Assembly: GCF_932526225.1 (NCBI RefSeq)
Contig: NC_064040.1
Location: 15,434,494-15,498,493, forward strand
DNA length: 64,000 nucleotides
Direction: 5' to 3'
DNA from: Nematostella vectensis
Lineage: Eukaryota; Cnidaria; Anthozoa; Actiniaria; Edwardsiidae
Shown here: positions 47,705-58,600 of the stretch, in pieces
Layout of the letters: every line of letters begins with the position of its first letter
Numbering within the stretch: position 1 is the first letter of the stretch
Translations under genes and position numbers: made by a program
The notes under the pieces: generated by a model
The model's input: the letters and a program-made list of their open reading frames with translations, nothing else
Databases searched by the model: none
What the model was told of the DNA's origin: nothing

Positions 47705-50700
47705 ATGGCGCAACTCAACGTTTGCAGTCCAAATGTCAAGTACACCCCGGAATATATTGAAAGCAGATATGTCTATGATACAACAGAAGTAAAGCTGGAC
47801 TTAAAGAATTCCTATACTGTCACTCCTAAAGAGACTATCTATACCTTTCGCACTGAGCGCAAAGTACCGAGGGTTGGGTGCATGCTTGTTGGATGGGGTG
47901 GGAATAATGGTACAACTATAACAGCTGGTGTGTTGGCAAATAAGATGGGACTATCCTGGAACACAAAAGAGGGTCTTAAGGTATGTTAACACACCATCCT
48001 TGTATACCTTGTTTTATTATGTGGCTATGTAGTAGGTGGCCGTTATTTTCCTATATCCGCACAATCAATTGGAGACATGAGAAATGACCACAATGAAACA
48101 CAGGTGATTCCAGGTGACGAACAAGAAGAAAATCAAGAACTCTCTAGCATAGCTTGTGAGGGGGGTTGGGAAGATGAAATGTGTTCTGCCCATATAAGCA
48201 ATACATGTAATAATAAACCAGAAATTATTTTTAGGATTTTTAGATGTGACGATATAGAAATAAAGAATTGGATCAAAGAATGCATGATTTTTTCTGATAT
48301 TTTTTCTTGCTACAATTTATAAATTGAAACTTGACCCTTTTGCAGAAATCCAACTATGTTGGCTCATTGACTCAAGCCTCTACTGTTCACCTTGGGTCTG
48401 GGCCTGATGGAGATGTGCACATTCCTATGAAAGACCTTCTCCCTATGGTCAATCCTGATGACATTGTCTTTGATGGCTGGGACATATCTTCTTTCAATAT
48501 GGCAGATGCCATGAAAAGGGCCAAGGTTCTGGACTGGGGTCTTCAGGAGCAGCTGCGCCCACACATGGTGAACATGAAACCCCGCCCATCAATCTACTGC
48601 CCTGATTTTATTGCCGCAAACCAGATGGATCGTGCTGACAATGTCCTTGTTGGGACAAAGCAGCAAATGCTTGAGCAAATCCAGTGGGACATCAGAGATT
48701 TCAAACAGAAAAATAATTTGGATAAGGTACATTTTAGCTTAATATATTTGCGTCTTTGTAACAGAGAGTAGGAGTAAGGTTGTTCAGTGGAAAAACAGGG
48801 GGAAATGGATATATTAAAGAGACTTTGAAGACATTTTATCTGAAGAGGCAATTCGTAGAGAGGTGCATGGCCAGGGTTTTCTATTGGAGGTAGGGAGGGG
48901 GATACACATATTCAAAAAGTGTTGGTGATCCTCTCACAAGAATTCCCCCGCTTTTTGGTGGTTGTGTGTACCCTCTTTGTACTCTAGCTATGTGCCTCTT
49001 AGACCACAGCCAAAGTGCATAAATCCCTTAGGGTTAAAATTGATTTTGATGATGATCACCCCTGTCTGTTTTATCAGAGTCTTCCCCTCCCCCCAGGTAT
49101 GAGCCCATGGAGACTAATGATTTATAGTTTTGTATACAAATGGCATCTATTGAGGACAAAAAGTGGACGTTGTGGGGTGGGGGGGGGGGTGCGTTCGCAC
49201 CCCTTGCACCCCCGTGGGTATGGGCCTGCCTTCTCCCTATCTGTGTTCCCTCCCCCCTTTTTCACACCCACTGACGTTTTTGTTGTTGTAATTTTTAGGT
49301 GATTGTGTTATGGACAGCAAACACTGAACGATTTTGTGACATCAAGGAAGGACTGAATGACACCGCGGCCAATCTTTTGAGTTCCATTGCTAAAGATGAA
49401 GAGGAGGTGTCCCCCTCAACAATATTTGCAGTGGCGAGTATCTTAGAAGGGGTAAGAAACCGGTTTATTGAAACTTGTTTACTTGTGAACTAACTGAACT
49501 AACACCTACATGGCAGATGAAGGCCAAAAGTAGAGCCTGAAATTTTTGGGAGACAAATTCTGAGGCAGGGGGAGAGTGAGGTGAGATTGAGACTTTTTCC
49601 CTAAGGGTGTGTAGTGATACGTGTTTAAGAATCACTAAGAACTGACCTTGAACCCTGTTGGTGTGGACAATTATTATTATTGTGTATTGTTAAGTTATAA
49701 TAAGTGTATTTTTAGTTTGGTCGAGGCTGTAATTCCATGTAAGTGTAGGAAAGTTACAATTTAAAATAGAGCGCGCTCAGAAAATGTACACTAGTTTATC
49801 GCGTGGACAAGTAAGTTCATTTGGTTTTGGTTCTGTTAGAGTGATCTTTTGAAACACTCAAAGTAACAAACTCTTTAGCTACAGCCTCTAACCCTAACAC
49901 TTGGCAAGAATTGTTTTAAACTATATTCAAGTCTCAAACAGTGTTTACATGGGCATAGAGACTCTTTCCCTAAGGGTGTACATGTTTAAGAAGTCACATT
50001 GTGTTGGATGGCACATTTAATTTTAGCAGTTCAGGGGCAGCTCCATGGGATTCTTAGGAAGGTTATTGCAGCATGAAGTCAGAGTGTTTTATCACGGAAA
50101 TAACGAGGTCACGCTTTTAAAGAAGTAGTTTTCTCTCGTGAGGGGAGTTGCAACCCCATCCCTAGATCCGTTCGCAACTGCATCTTAAAAATGTGCATAG
50201 AGACATTTTCCCTAAGGGTGTACATGTTTAAGAATTCACATTGTGTTGGATGGCACATTTAATTTTAGCAATTCAGGGGCAGCTCCATGGGATTCTTAGG
50301 AAAGTTATTGCAGCATGAAGTCAGAGTGTTTTATCACGGAAATAACGAGATCCCGCTTTTAAAGAAGTAGTTTTCCCTCGTGAGGGGAGTTGCAACCCCA
50401 TCCCTAGATCCGTTCGCAACTGCATCTTAAAAAGGTGGTAATGCAGTTCTCTTGTTCCAGTGTTCTTACATCAACGGCTCACCCCAGAACACCTTTGTAC
50501 CCGGTGTTATGGAGCTGGCAGAACAAAACGACGTCTTCATTGTTGGTGACGACTTCAAATCTGGCCAGACCAAGATTAAGTCCGTGCTGGTAGATTTCCT
50601 GGTCAGTGCTGGTATCAAGGTAAGTCGAAACGTTGTATTTCTATAGTTTGCGCTTTTCATATTGGGTAAGGGGCGGGGCAGGGGGGCTGAAGGTTTCGTT

Positions 50701-53700
50701 GGCTTTGTAAAGATGAATGAACTGGGTGTTGTCGTTTTCGGCTCTAAGCGGAAAGGCTCGTGCCAGAACTTGAATTTCCAAACTACAGGAAACCAGATTT
50801 GCCAAACAGCAGGACGACGCACAATGCATTACGGGTACCGACGCCCGCGAAGCCCCTTTTTATGCTTTTTTTGTTTGTTTCACAGCCGGTATCCATAGTC
50901 AGCTACAACCATCTCGGTAACAATGATGGCAAAAATCTCTCTGCTCCAAAGCAGTTCCGCTCCAAGGAGATTTCCAAGAGTAACGTGGTGGATGACATGG
51001 TGGAGTCTAACAGAGTGTTGTACAGCGAGGGAGAGAAACCCGATCATTGTGTGGTCATCAAATATGTCCCGTATGTGGGAGACAGCAAAAGAGCTATGGA
51101 CGAATACACCTCTGAGATCTTCATGCATGGGCTCAACACTATCGTGCTGCACAACACGTGTGAGGTGTGTATACAGTCGTTTGACAAAAGGTTGTCATCA
51201 ACCGGCTTTGCGACTACGCGACAAGCCCGCATGTAAGCATGGGTAAAAACCACTGATGCGTCTAGCTGCATATATTACCCACTGCATAACTTCAGACTTA
51301 GACGGTGTATAGAGACGGTGTAGCTGTGGCTTATACATGCGGCTAGGCGCTTCAGTGGGTTTTACCCATGCTTACGTAGTCGCAAAGCCAGTTAATGACA
51401 ACCTTTTGTCAAATGACTGTATGTGCGCTGTATCAGCTTTGAGGGAGGCTCTAGTATTATTTTGTTATTCAAATGGGAACGTTTAGACCTTCTCAGTGGA
51501 AGTAATCATCTTGCTCTTTCAATTAAAGTTCATGAAGTTTACAGAGCCTTCCCTATTCCAGAAAAGGTAATAATTAGTTTCGGAAGCTAAACAATTCCTT
51601 ATTCAATGGCCAGTGATCGCGTTAAATAAAAAGCTTCTATTTTTGGCTAAATTTGCTTGATATGAGAAAAGGTCATTTTCTTTCTCGCACTGTCTATGGG
51701 GAATGAACATTCTAGCTCTAAACTCGTGATATCTATAATTCCTTGTCTTCTCTTCTCTTCTTCTTTTTTTATAAATTTCCCATTATCCTCAAACTCTCGG
51801 GATTTATATGATCCCTTGCCTTTTCTTTTCTAAGAATTGTTCCATTTTTACCACAAATGTCTCAAATTCTAATCTAATTAATCTTGCCTGATATCCAAGA
51901 TTCATCGCCTTCACTGCTTGCCCTCTTTCGTCTCTTGGAATTACCTATTGTAACCTACTGATGCCTAGAACTACTTGTCCTATTGTAACCTACTGATTCC
52001 TAGAACTACTCGTCCTATTGTAACCTACTGATTCCTAGAACTACTCGTCCTATTGTAACCTACTGATTCCTAGAACTACTCGTCCTATTGTAACCTACTG
52101 ATTCCTAGAACTACTCGTCCTATTGTAACCTACTGATTCCTAGAACTACTCGTCCTATTGTAACCTACTGATTCCTAGAACTACTCGTCCTATTGTAACC
52201 TACTGATTCCTAGAACTACTCGTCCTATTGTAACCTACTGATTCCTAGAACTACTCGTCCTATTGTAACCTACTGATTCCTAGAACTACTCGTCCTATTG
52301 TAGCCTACTGATTCCTAGAACTACTCGTCCTATTGTAACCTACTGATTCCTAGAACTACTCGTCCTATTGTAACCTACTGATTCCTAGAACTACTCGTCC
52401 TATTGTAACCTACTGATTCCTAGAACTACTCGTCCTATTGTAACCTACTGATTCCTAGAACTACTCGTCCTATTCTAACCTACTGATTCCTAGAACTACT
52501 CGTCCTATTGTAACCTACTGATTCCTAGAACTACTCGTCCTATTGTAACCTACTGATTCCTAGAACTACTCGTCCTATTGTAACCTACTGATTCCTAGAA
52601 CTACTCGTCCTATTGTAACCTACTGATTCCTAGAACTACTCGTCCTATTGTAACCTACTGATTCCTAGAACTACTCGTCCTATTGTAACCTACTGATTCC
52701 TAGAACTACTCGTCTTTATTGGACGTGCCCAATCTAACCCATCCTCTCCTGATTTCTAGGACTCGCTTCTCGCCTCGCCTATCATCCTAGACCTCGTAAT
52801 TCTGTGTGAAGTCTGCGAGCGAATCAAATTCAAAGTGAACGACGAGGAAGAGTTCCAGAACTTCAACAGCGTGCTATCGATCCTGAGTTACCTCCTCAAG
52901 GCGCCGCTTGTTCCCTCCGGGGCCCCTGTGGTGAATGCCTTATTCAAACAGCGGGCCTGTATCGAAAACATCTTCAGGTATGTAATTGGATGAGGTTTAG
53001 ATTTGTGGCCCATGATGTTTGGTTTGTCAGCCCCAGATTCAACGGTCTTTTCTCTACAACTGTTGTGTATCTGTCATCATGGCAGTACCTATAATTTATT
53101 GTTCTCTAGAATAATGAGAAACATCCTATGTGAAATAGGCGTTTGATTAAACGCCGAAAACGTACCTCATCAGAAACGCAAAGCGATGCAGCGATGGATC
53201 GAATAAACGAGCTACCTTACAAATTGCCGCCCTTTGAGAGGGGGCATGGGAAAGAGGTAGGAGGCGGGGTAGGAGGCTGGGTAGTTGCCACAATGCTGGG
53301 ACAGCCATGGCGTCAGATGTGCCATCTACTGCCTCCATTTAAAACTCGAACATGACCCGTTTTGTGACAGCCCATCTCACTCCTAGAGCCCTAATCAGAT
53401 ACACTATTGTTATCGGGCCCGTACCCAGGGGGGGGGGGGGGGGTGCAGGGGTGCACCCCCATAGGGAATACAAAAATTATGGAGAAATCTCGTAACAAAT
53501 ATACAAAACCAAGGTTTTATAATTCATCAAATTGACTATATAGAATATTGCAATAATCGGTTCTAAATAATGGAAATGGATGCTTTCCATCACTTGTGTT
53601 TTGCTAGGCCCTATGAAATGGCGTCCGAAAGGGGCTCTTTAAATTTCTCGCAGAGAAATTCCATGCATCTTTCCTTGCCTTAACCTGATGAACTCTTTCA

Positions 53701-53920
53701 TCTCTTTAGGGCTTGCCTCGGTCTTAAGCCACAAAATCATATGCAGCTGGAACACAAGCTCTCCAAGTCAGAATACCACGCTGGGCACCAATCAAATGGC
53801 ATACCCTCCAGCCTCAAACGTAAACTCACCGACACCACTCAACAAAGCGCGCGCATGGAGAAGCTAGCCAAATCCGCAGGCCATCAAGAGCAAAACGGCC
53901 TAAATGGCGTCACACACTGA
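47705..53920 (+). CDS. ISYNA1: Inositol-3-phosphate synthase (myo-inositol-1-phosphate synthase)
   Basis: NAD-dependent conversion of glucose 6-phosphate to 1D-myo-inositol 3-phosphate, the first committed step of inositol synthesis (cytosolic). Coding exons: 47705-47980, 48346-48726, 49299-49451, 50461-50619, 50886-51164, 52760-52977, 53710-53920. They total 1677 nt (558 aa, the same length as human ISYNA1). The NAD-binding loop [10 protein letters not shown] is at about 62-71. Family motifs follow in order: [10 protein letters not shown] (about 222), [11 protein letters not shown] (275), [13 protein letters not shown] (299), and [20 protein letters not shown] then [14 protein letters not shown] (328 onward). 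The tail ([13 protein letters not shown]...) is the variable part. The ATG follows a 3' splice site by 17 nt. The intron after exon 5 contains a MITE abutting the donor and a 35-bp minisatellite. Confidence 0.97.
49060..49225. mobile_element. Fragment of 'cccgtacccagg' element family, ISYNA1 intron 2
   Basis: tttatagttttgtatacaaa-tggcatctattgaggac, then gtgcgttcgcaccccttgca-cccccgtgggtatgggcctg. This parallels the right half of the element at 55141-55513 (ttgtctacaaatagcacgtctattgac...gtgcgttcgcaccccctgcaccccctgggtacgggcctg). Confidence 0.7.
49953..50436 (+). repeat. Tandem duplication, two copies of about 242 bp, ISYNA1 intron 3
   Basis: gcatagagac...ccctaagggtgtacatgttt...ggcacatttaattttagca...tccctagatccgttcgcaac-tgcatcttaaaaa at 49953-50194 is repeated at 50195-50436 with a few differences. 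The second copy ends about 25 bp before the exon at 50461. Confidence 0.9.
51171..51422. mobile_element. MITE-like foldback, 252 bp, abutting an ISYNA1 splice donor
   Basis: atacagtcgtttgacaaaag...gactacg...catgggtaaaa...actga.gcg on the left is matched by its reverse complement on the right, ending ttttgtcaaatgactgtat. Arms are about 90 bp with few mismatches. It begins six bases after the donor GT at 51165. Confidence 0.85.
51945..52716. repeat. 35-bp minisatellite, about 22 copies, ISYNA1 intron 5
   Basis: Unit: cctattgtaacctactgatt followed by cctagaactactcgt. It is highly homogeneous: the first unit has atgcctagaactactt and single changes appear at about 52303 (tagcc) and 52474 (ctaac). 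The array ends about 45 bp before the exon at 52760. Confidence 0.98.
53410..53480. mobile_element. Fragment of 'cccgtacccagg' element family, ISYNA1 intron 6
   Basis: gggcccgtacccagg followed by a long G run and gtgcaggggtgcacccccat matches the end sequence of the element at 55141-55513. Confidence 0.6.
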
Positions 53921-55140
53921 CAAAACTGGACTTAATATAGAATTGAATAAAATTTTAAGCTCTCAAAAACAATATGGGAGTTATTTACAAAAAGCAAAAA
54001 GAATGAAATAAGAAAATAGAGAAACTGAGAAGAGAATTTGGTGTGACCTAAAGGTTTACCTAGCCTATTTTTAGAAATAACTAGTCAAGAGAGGGAGGGT
54101 TTATCTAGTGGTTCTTAGCGAATACGGTTGCAAAGCAAAGGCCTATCCCTTAATTTACAATCACATCATAGTCAGATGTGTTGTCACATACCGCCATATG
54201 ACAGGGGCGGATCTATCTTTTCGCTAAAGGGGGGTTTGGCTCAGTGACAAAGGGGGGAGGGGGTAATTTTTTTTACATATGGCTTCCTGGCAGCCCAAAA
54301 GAGGGAGGGCTTAAACCCCCTAACCCCCCCGCTACTGTATGACTGAACGTTAAGATTATTTTATTAATTTCTAAAAGCGGCTGATGTGTGTATTAGCCAT
54401 CTATCTACGATGGTCTCAATTTTTAATGTTAATTTTAGTCGGGCGTCGATAAATGGTGACTGGCTTCCGTTTTAGTTCATATAGAACGCAAGCATAAATA
54501 CATGGTGGCAACAATGTTTTTGTGTAGTCTAAATTATGACAATTATTTATGAAAATGAGCTGTATAACAAGTACTTATTAATATGCAATTATGTTTTTTG
54601 AATAAAAAGTACATGTTTGTTGAACATTTTCTCTTATGGGACGGGTTGAAAGTCAACCACGGTGGGTATCTTTCTTATAACCATTGATATGGCGCTATGC
54701 CATGCCCTTCACACCTATGGCCTGACGACACCACCCGACCACTTCTCATCCGATGGCGGATTTTTGTCACGTGATTGCCTTTTCTCTTTGAACGCCATAC
54801 CCTCTAGTTGTCGGCATAGACGATTGTTTTTTCTATTGGAACATTGGAATCATGGGAGAGATTGTCAGGCATTTTTATTTCACCTACCTTCCTTCACGGT
54901 TTAAATTTTCCCAAACAGTTGCTATAATTGACGATAACTCAATCATATATAATCCAACTAACGATTGGATATCATAGTTATCGAGGGTTTCCCATAATTT
55001 GAGATGAGCAATTTTCCTTTGCCTTTTCCATACCACCAATAGACTTATCACCATCACTTTATCAAAAGTACACTGGTACAAATTTCGAATCGCCTTTCCT
55101 TTTGACTATTTGGAAAACATCATTTTATCGACTTATGCAC
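53921..55140. other. ISYNA1-COPS3 intergenic region
   Basis: AATAAA at 53946-53951 is a good ISYNA1 poly(A) signal, 26 nt after the stop codon. Around 54200-54330 is decayed element text (acaggggcggatctatcttt...). No gene is recognised. A short open stretch at 54662-54904 has no family resemblance. Confidence 0.5.
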
Positions 55141-55513
55141 AGGCCCGTACCCAGGATTTTTCTTGTGTGTGTATGTGGGGGGGGGGGGGGGGGAGGGGGT
55201 GTGCAAAATCCGAAAAAGTGGACCTAATTTTCCGGGGATGCAGGGGGGGGGGGGGGGGGGGGGTTCTCTGATAATAAATCTGAGTTCTCTGATAAAAAAA
55301 TCTGACCAAAGAACAAAAAAGGATTTTTCATTCCTTTGCTGTATCTCCACGGGACGTTTATTGTCGGATTTGACTACATACCAGTGTGATTAGTTTATGC
55401 TTTATAGTTTTGTCTACAAATAGCACGTCTATTGACAACCGAAAGTGGAGCTTCGGCCGTTGTGGGGGGGGGGGGGGTGCGTTCGCACCCCCTGCACCCC
55501 CTGGGTACGGGCC
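55141..55513. mobile_element. Inverted-repeat DNA element just upstream of COPS3
   Basis: Exact terminal inverted repeats aggcccgtacccagg and cctgggtacgggcct flank 373 bp rich in G runs. It has no transposase. Its right end is 141 bp from the COPS3 start codon, so it lies in or next to the promoter. Fragments of the same family are at 49060-49225 and 53410-53480. Confidence 0.85.
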
Positions 55514-55654
55514 TGATGAATGCTTTATTCTTGCGCAAGAAACTGTGCCTCTAGGATATGGAGAAGAGCTTATATATCGCGAAATGTGTTGGACTGCCTG
55601 TGGATTTGGATATGTATATGCGAGAGTCTGGGAACCACCCAAGCAACATCCAAG
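55514..55654 (+). promoter_or_regulatory. COPS3 promoter / 5' UTR
   Basis: 141 bp between the transposon end and the ATG. It contains the perfect 14-bp palindrome ttcttgcgcaagaa (55528-55541). The start codon context, CCAAGATGGAGG, resembles a YY1 initiator site. Confidence 0.5.
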
Positions 55655-58600
55655 ATGGAGGACTTCTTGGCGGCTGTTCGGTCTCTATGTGCCGATAAAA
55701 ACTACGGCGAATTGGCGAACTACCTCAACAGATCCCAAGAGCTTTTGACCAAATATGCAGGGCAACTGGACTCAGCTATTGCTTCGCTTGACCCGGAACA
55801 GCATTCTATGGCATTTATGGCTTTATTGTACGTAGGTTTTGTTTTCTCTCTGTCAAACGAAATGCTTTCTGTTTCAGATATTTTTCACATCTTACTTTAT
55901 TTAAGTACTTCTTACATTGCTTTTTGCTTTGTTGTTTCTTCAGTTTTTGAAGTTAACTATGCAGATATTTTATTGTTTTTCTTCAGATTGGTGAAGCAGC
56001 AGCTACCGAACTATGGAGATTTTGAACTTCTTTTTACCCAAATCCAGCAATTTATTAACATATGCTCCAAAGATCAGATACAGTTTTCTGTAGAAAAATG
56101 TAAGTTGGTGAGAAAAAAAATTGTTTATGAGATTACTTTGGTTTAGATGAGAGTGCATATGACACGCTGATGAACATCTTAAAAATAAATTTGACGTCCA
56201 TACAAATCCAAAACAGCAATGTACGGTCCATCGTTTTAACCATGTGTGCACACTGTTCCATTTGCTGTCCGTGTTGTTATATTGAAACATCTAATTAGTT
56301 CCTCTTAGGGAAGGAATAAAGAAAGGTTTCAGTGTTGTACAGCTCATTTCACCAAATATTTCGTGTTGCTGCAGCCCTGGGACTATGGTATTTTGAGAAA
56401 TAGTATGGATTTGTTCATGTTAAGGTGTTTATATTGTTTTCATTCATTGCAGTTGCACATCTATGCCACTTTATAACACAGTGCCTGGTTGATCTGAAGC
56501 AGGTGAGATGTTGAATGAACTGAGTTAAAAATACATATGTATCATCATTATATTGATTGTTACTGTCTCCAGTAAACAAAACCTGCTTTAGTTTCTTGTG
56601 CATCCTAGTCGTCGTCGCTGCCGCCATCGTCGTAGTTGTCACCGTCGCCGCCGTCTGCCACGTCAACATCATCGTCGTCATCATCACCACCATAGCCACT
56701 ATCATAACCATTATTATTATTATCATCATCATAATAGTTATTATCATAATCATCATCATCACTGTCATCTTCATTATCTTAATGACAACATTATTATTAT
56801 TATCAAATAAATGTCAGCACAAACATTTTGTTTTAATTATTGCAGCCCATGCGTGGAATCCAGATAATGTGTACAGCAATCCAGAAAGCTCAGCAGTCTC
56901 CCACGCAACTCACATCAATACACACAGATCTAGCTCAGGTGACTTGCAACTCACATCAATACACACAGATCTAGCTCAGGTGACTTGCAACTCACATCAA
57001 TACACACAGATCTTGCTCAGGTGATTTGCAACTCACATCAATACAAACATATCTTGCTCAGGTGATTTGCAACTCACATCAATACACACAGATCTTGCTC
57101 ACAGGTGATTTGCAACTCACATCAATACACACAGACCTAGCTCAGGTGATTTGCAACTCACATCAATACACACATATCTTGCTCAGGTGATTTGCAACTC
57201 ACATCAATACACACAGATCTTGCTCAGGAGATTTTCAACTCACATCAATACAACAACATCAACAACAATTGACATATAAAGAAACGACTGCAAAATTTAA
57301 AAAAATTATTTGAAAAAACTAGCAGATAACATTTTGTAAAATGTATCATGCTTGACTACAATTCATTTTGATAATTTATACGTAGGTGCTGGATTTGTTT
57401 ATAGTGAGTGTTCTATAAGTAAATGTTTATCTTTATGGTACTATGTATATTAAATTCTTTATAGCTTTGCCTCCTTGCCAAGTGTTTCTCCCCTGCCTTG
57501 CCATATTTGGATTGTGACATCTACGATATTCATAAAGAGGTGGGTGCAGCAGTGATCTTACCTTCCATTAATTGCAGCACAGTTAAATGTCCACCTCCCT
57601 TGCACCCTTTCAACTGTCCCTAATTTGATAATACAATTTATTTGTTTGATCTCATGATTGTTAAACAGTGTGTGAAAATTGAAGTGTTCAACAAAGCAGT
57701 GACTGCTTGGAAGGGTTTCTTGGAAGCAGTCAGGTTAAGCCTGATATATCAGAAAGCTCCAATTTAACCTGCTATGCTTGATCTTCTAATTTATGTCTTT
57801 TATACTTGGACTGTATTTGATTTTTTTTTAATTAACAGGGTAGCAAACTTGATGCCAAAACCCTCCTTTGCTACTATTACTATGGCGGAATGATTTATAC
57901 AGCGCTGAAGAAGTTTGAAAGAGCACTTTATTTTTTTGAAGTGGTAAGTGAACAAGGAATTAGGGAAGTCTGAAAGATTGATCAGTTTTTCATTCGAATA
58001 AGATAAACAAAAACTATGCTAAATGTTAAAAATTTATTACAATGGTAACCTTTCACTCTCCATTTGATAATACATAGTATAACACTAAAAGTTGGTTAGT
58101 TAATGATCAACTTTATCATCTCCCTCAAAAAATTAAACATTTATGGAACAAATTTTTGAATATAATATTGTCTATTTTACCTACAGAATCAAGAATTGAA
58201 ACTGTAACTATCTGTATTGATTTCAAAGATGCTTAAGGTTTTCTAGAACGGTCTCAATTAGCAATTTTGTTTTGCAGGCAGTAACATGCCCTGCTATGGA
58301 TGTGAGCCATGTCATGCTGGAGTCGTATAAAAAGTTTATTCTAGTTTCTTTGATATTACATGGAAAGGTAAGAAATGCCTGTATGCTGGAGATGTTATGC
58401 TAAGTCATGTGGCATTTGTTTCCCCATAAAAAGGTTCAAATTTGGAGCTAGCTGTATTTTTTTCCATCTACATTGTGAATGGAACGAGTTATAAGTATGA
58501 AAGCTCACTCCTTATATTTCCAGTCCTTGATATGGCAGGCCTGGTTTTACCTGGTAAAGGGAGTAGATTAGAAACTTGTAAATTTAAATGTGATATCCAC

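Noticed and set aside
51945..52716. CRISPR-like or coding array
   Set aside because: Contiguous 35-bp units without spacers inside an ISYNA1 intron; no open frame of note.
53138..53155. Hairpin ggcgtttgattaaacgcc
   Set aside because: A single 7-bp stem in an intron; expected by chance at this scale and no supporting context.
54662..54904. 80-codon plus-strand frame between ISYNA1 and COPS3
   Set aside because: No motif, no family and no conservation that can be argued from the sequence.
56415..57024. Open frames in COPS3 intron 3 (Ile/Val-rich, His-rich, Met/Thr-rich)
   Set aside because: They derive from the trinucleotide repeat. The true exon in this stretch is 56846-56938 in another frame.
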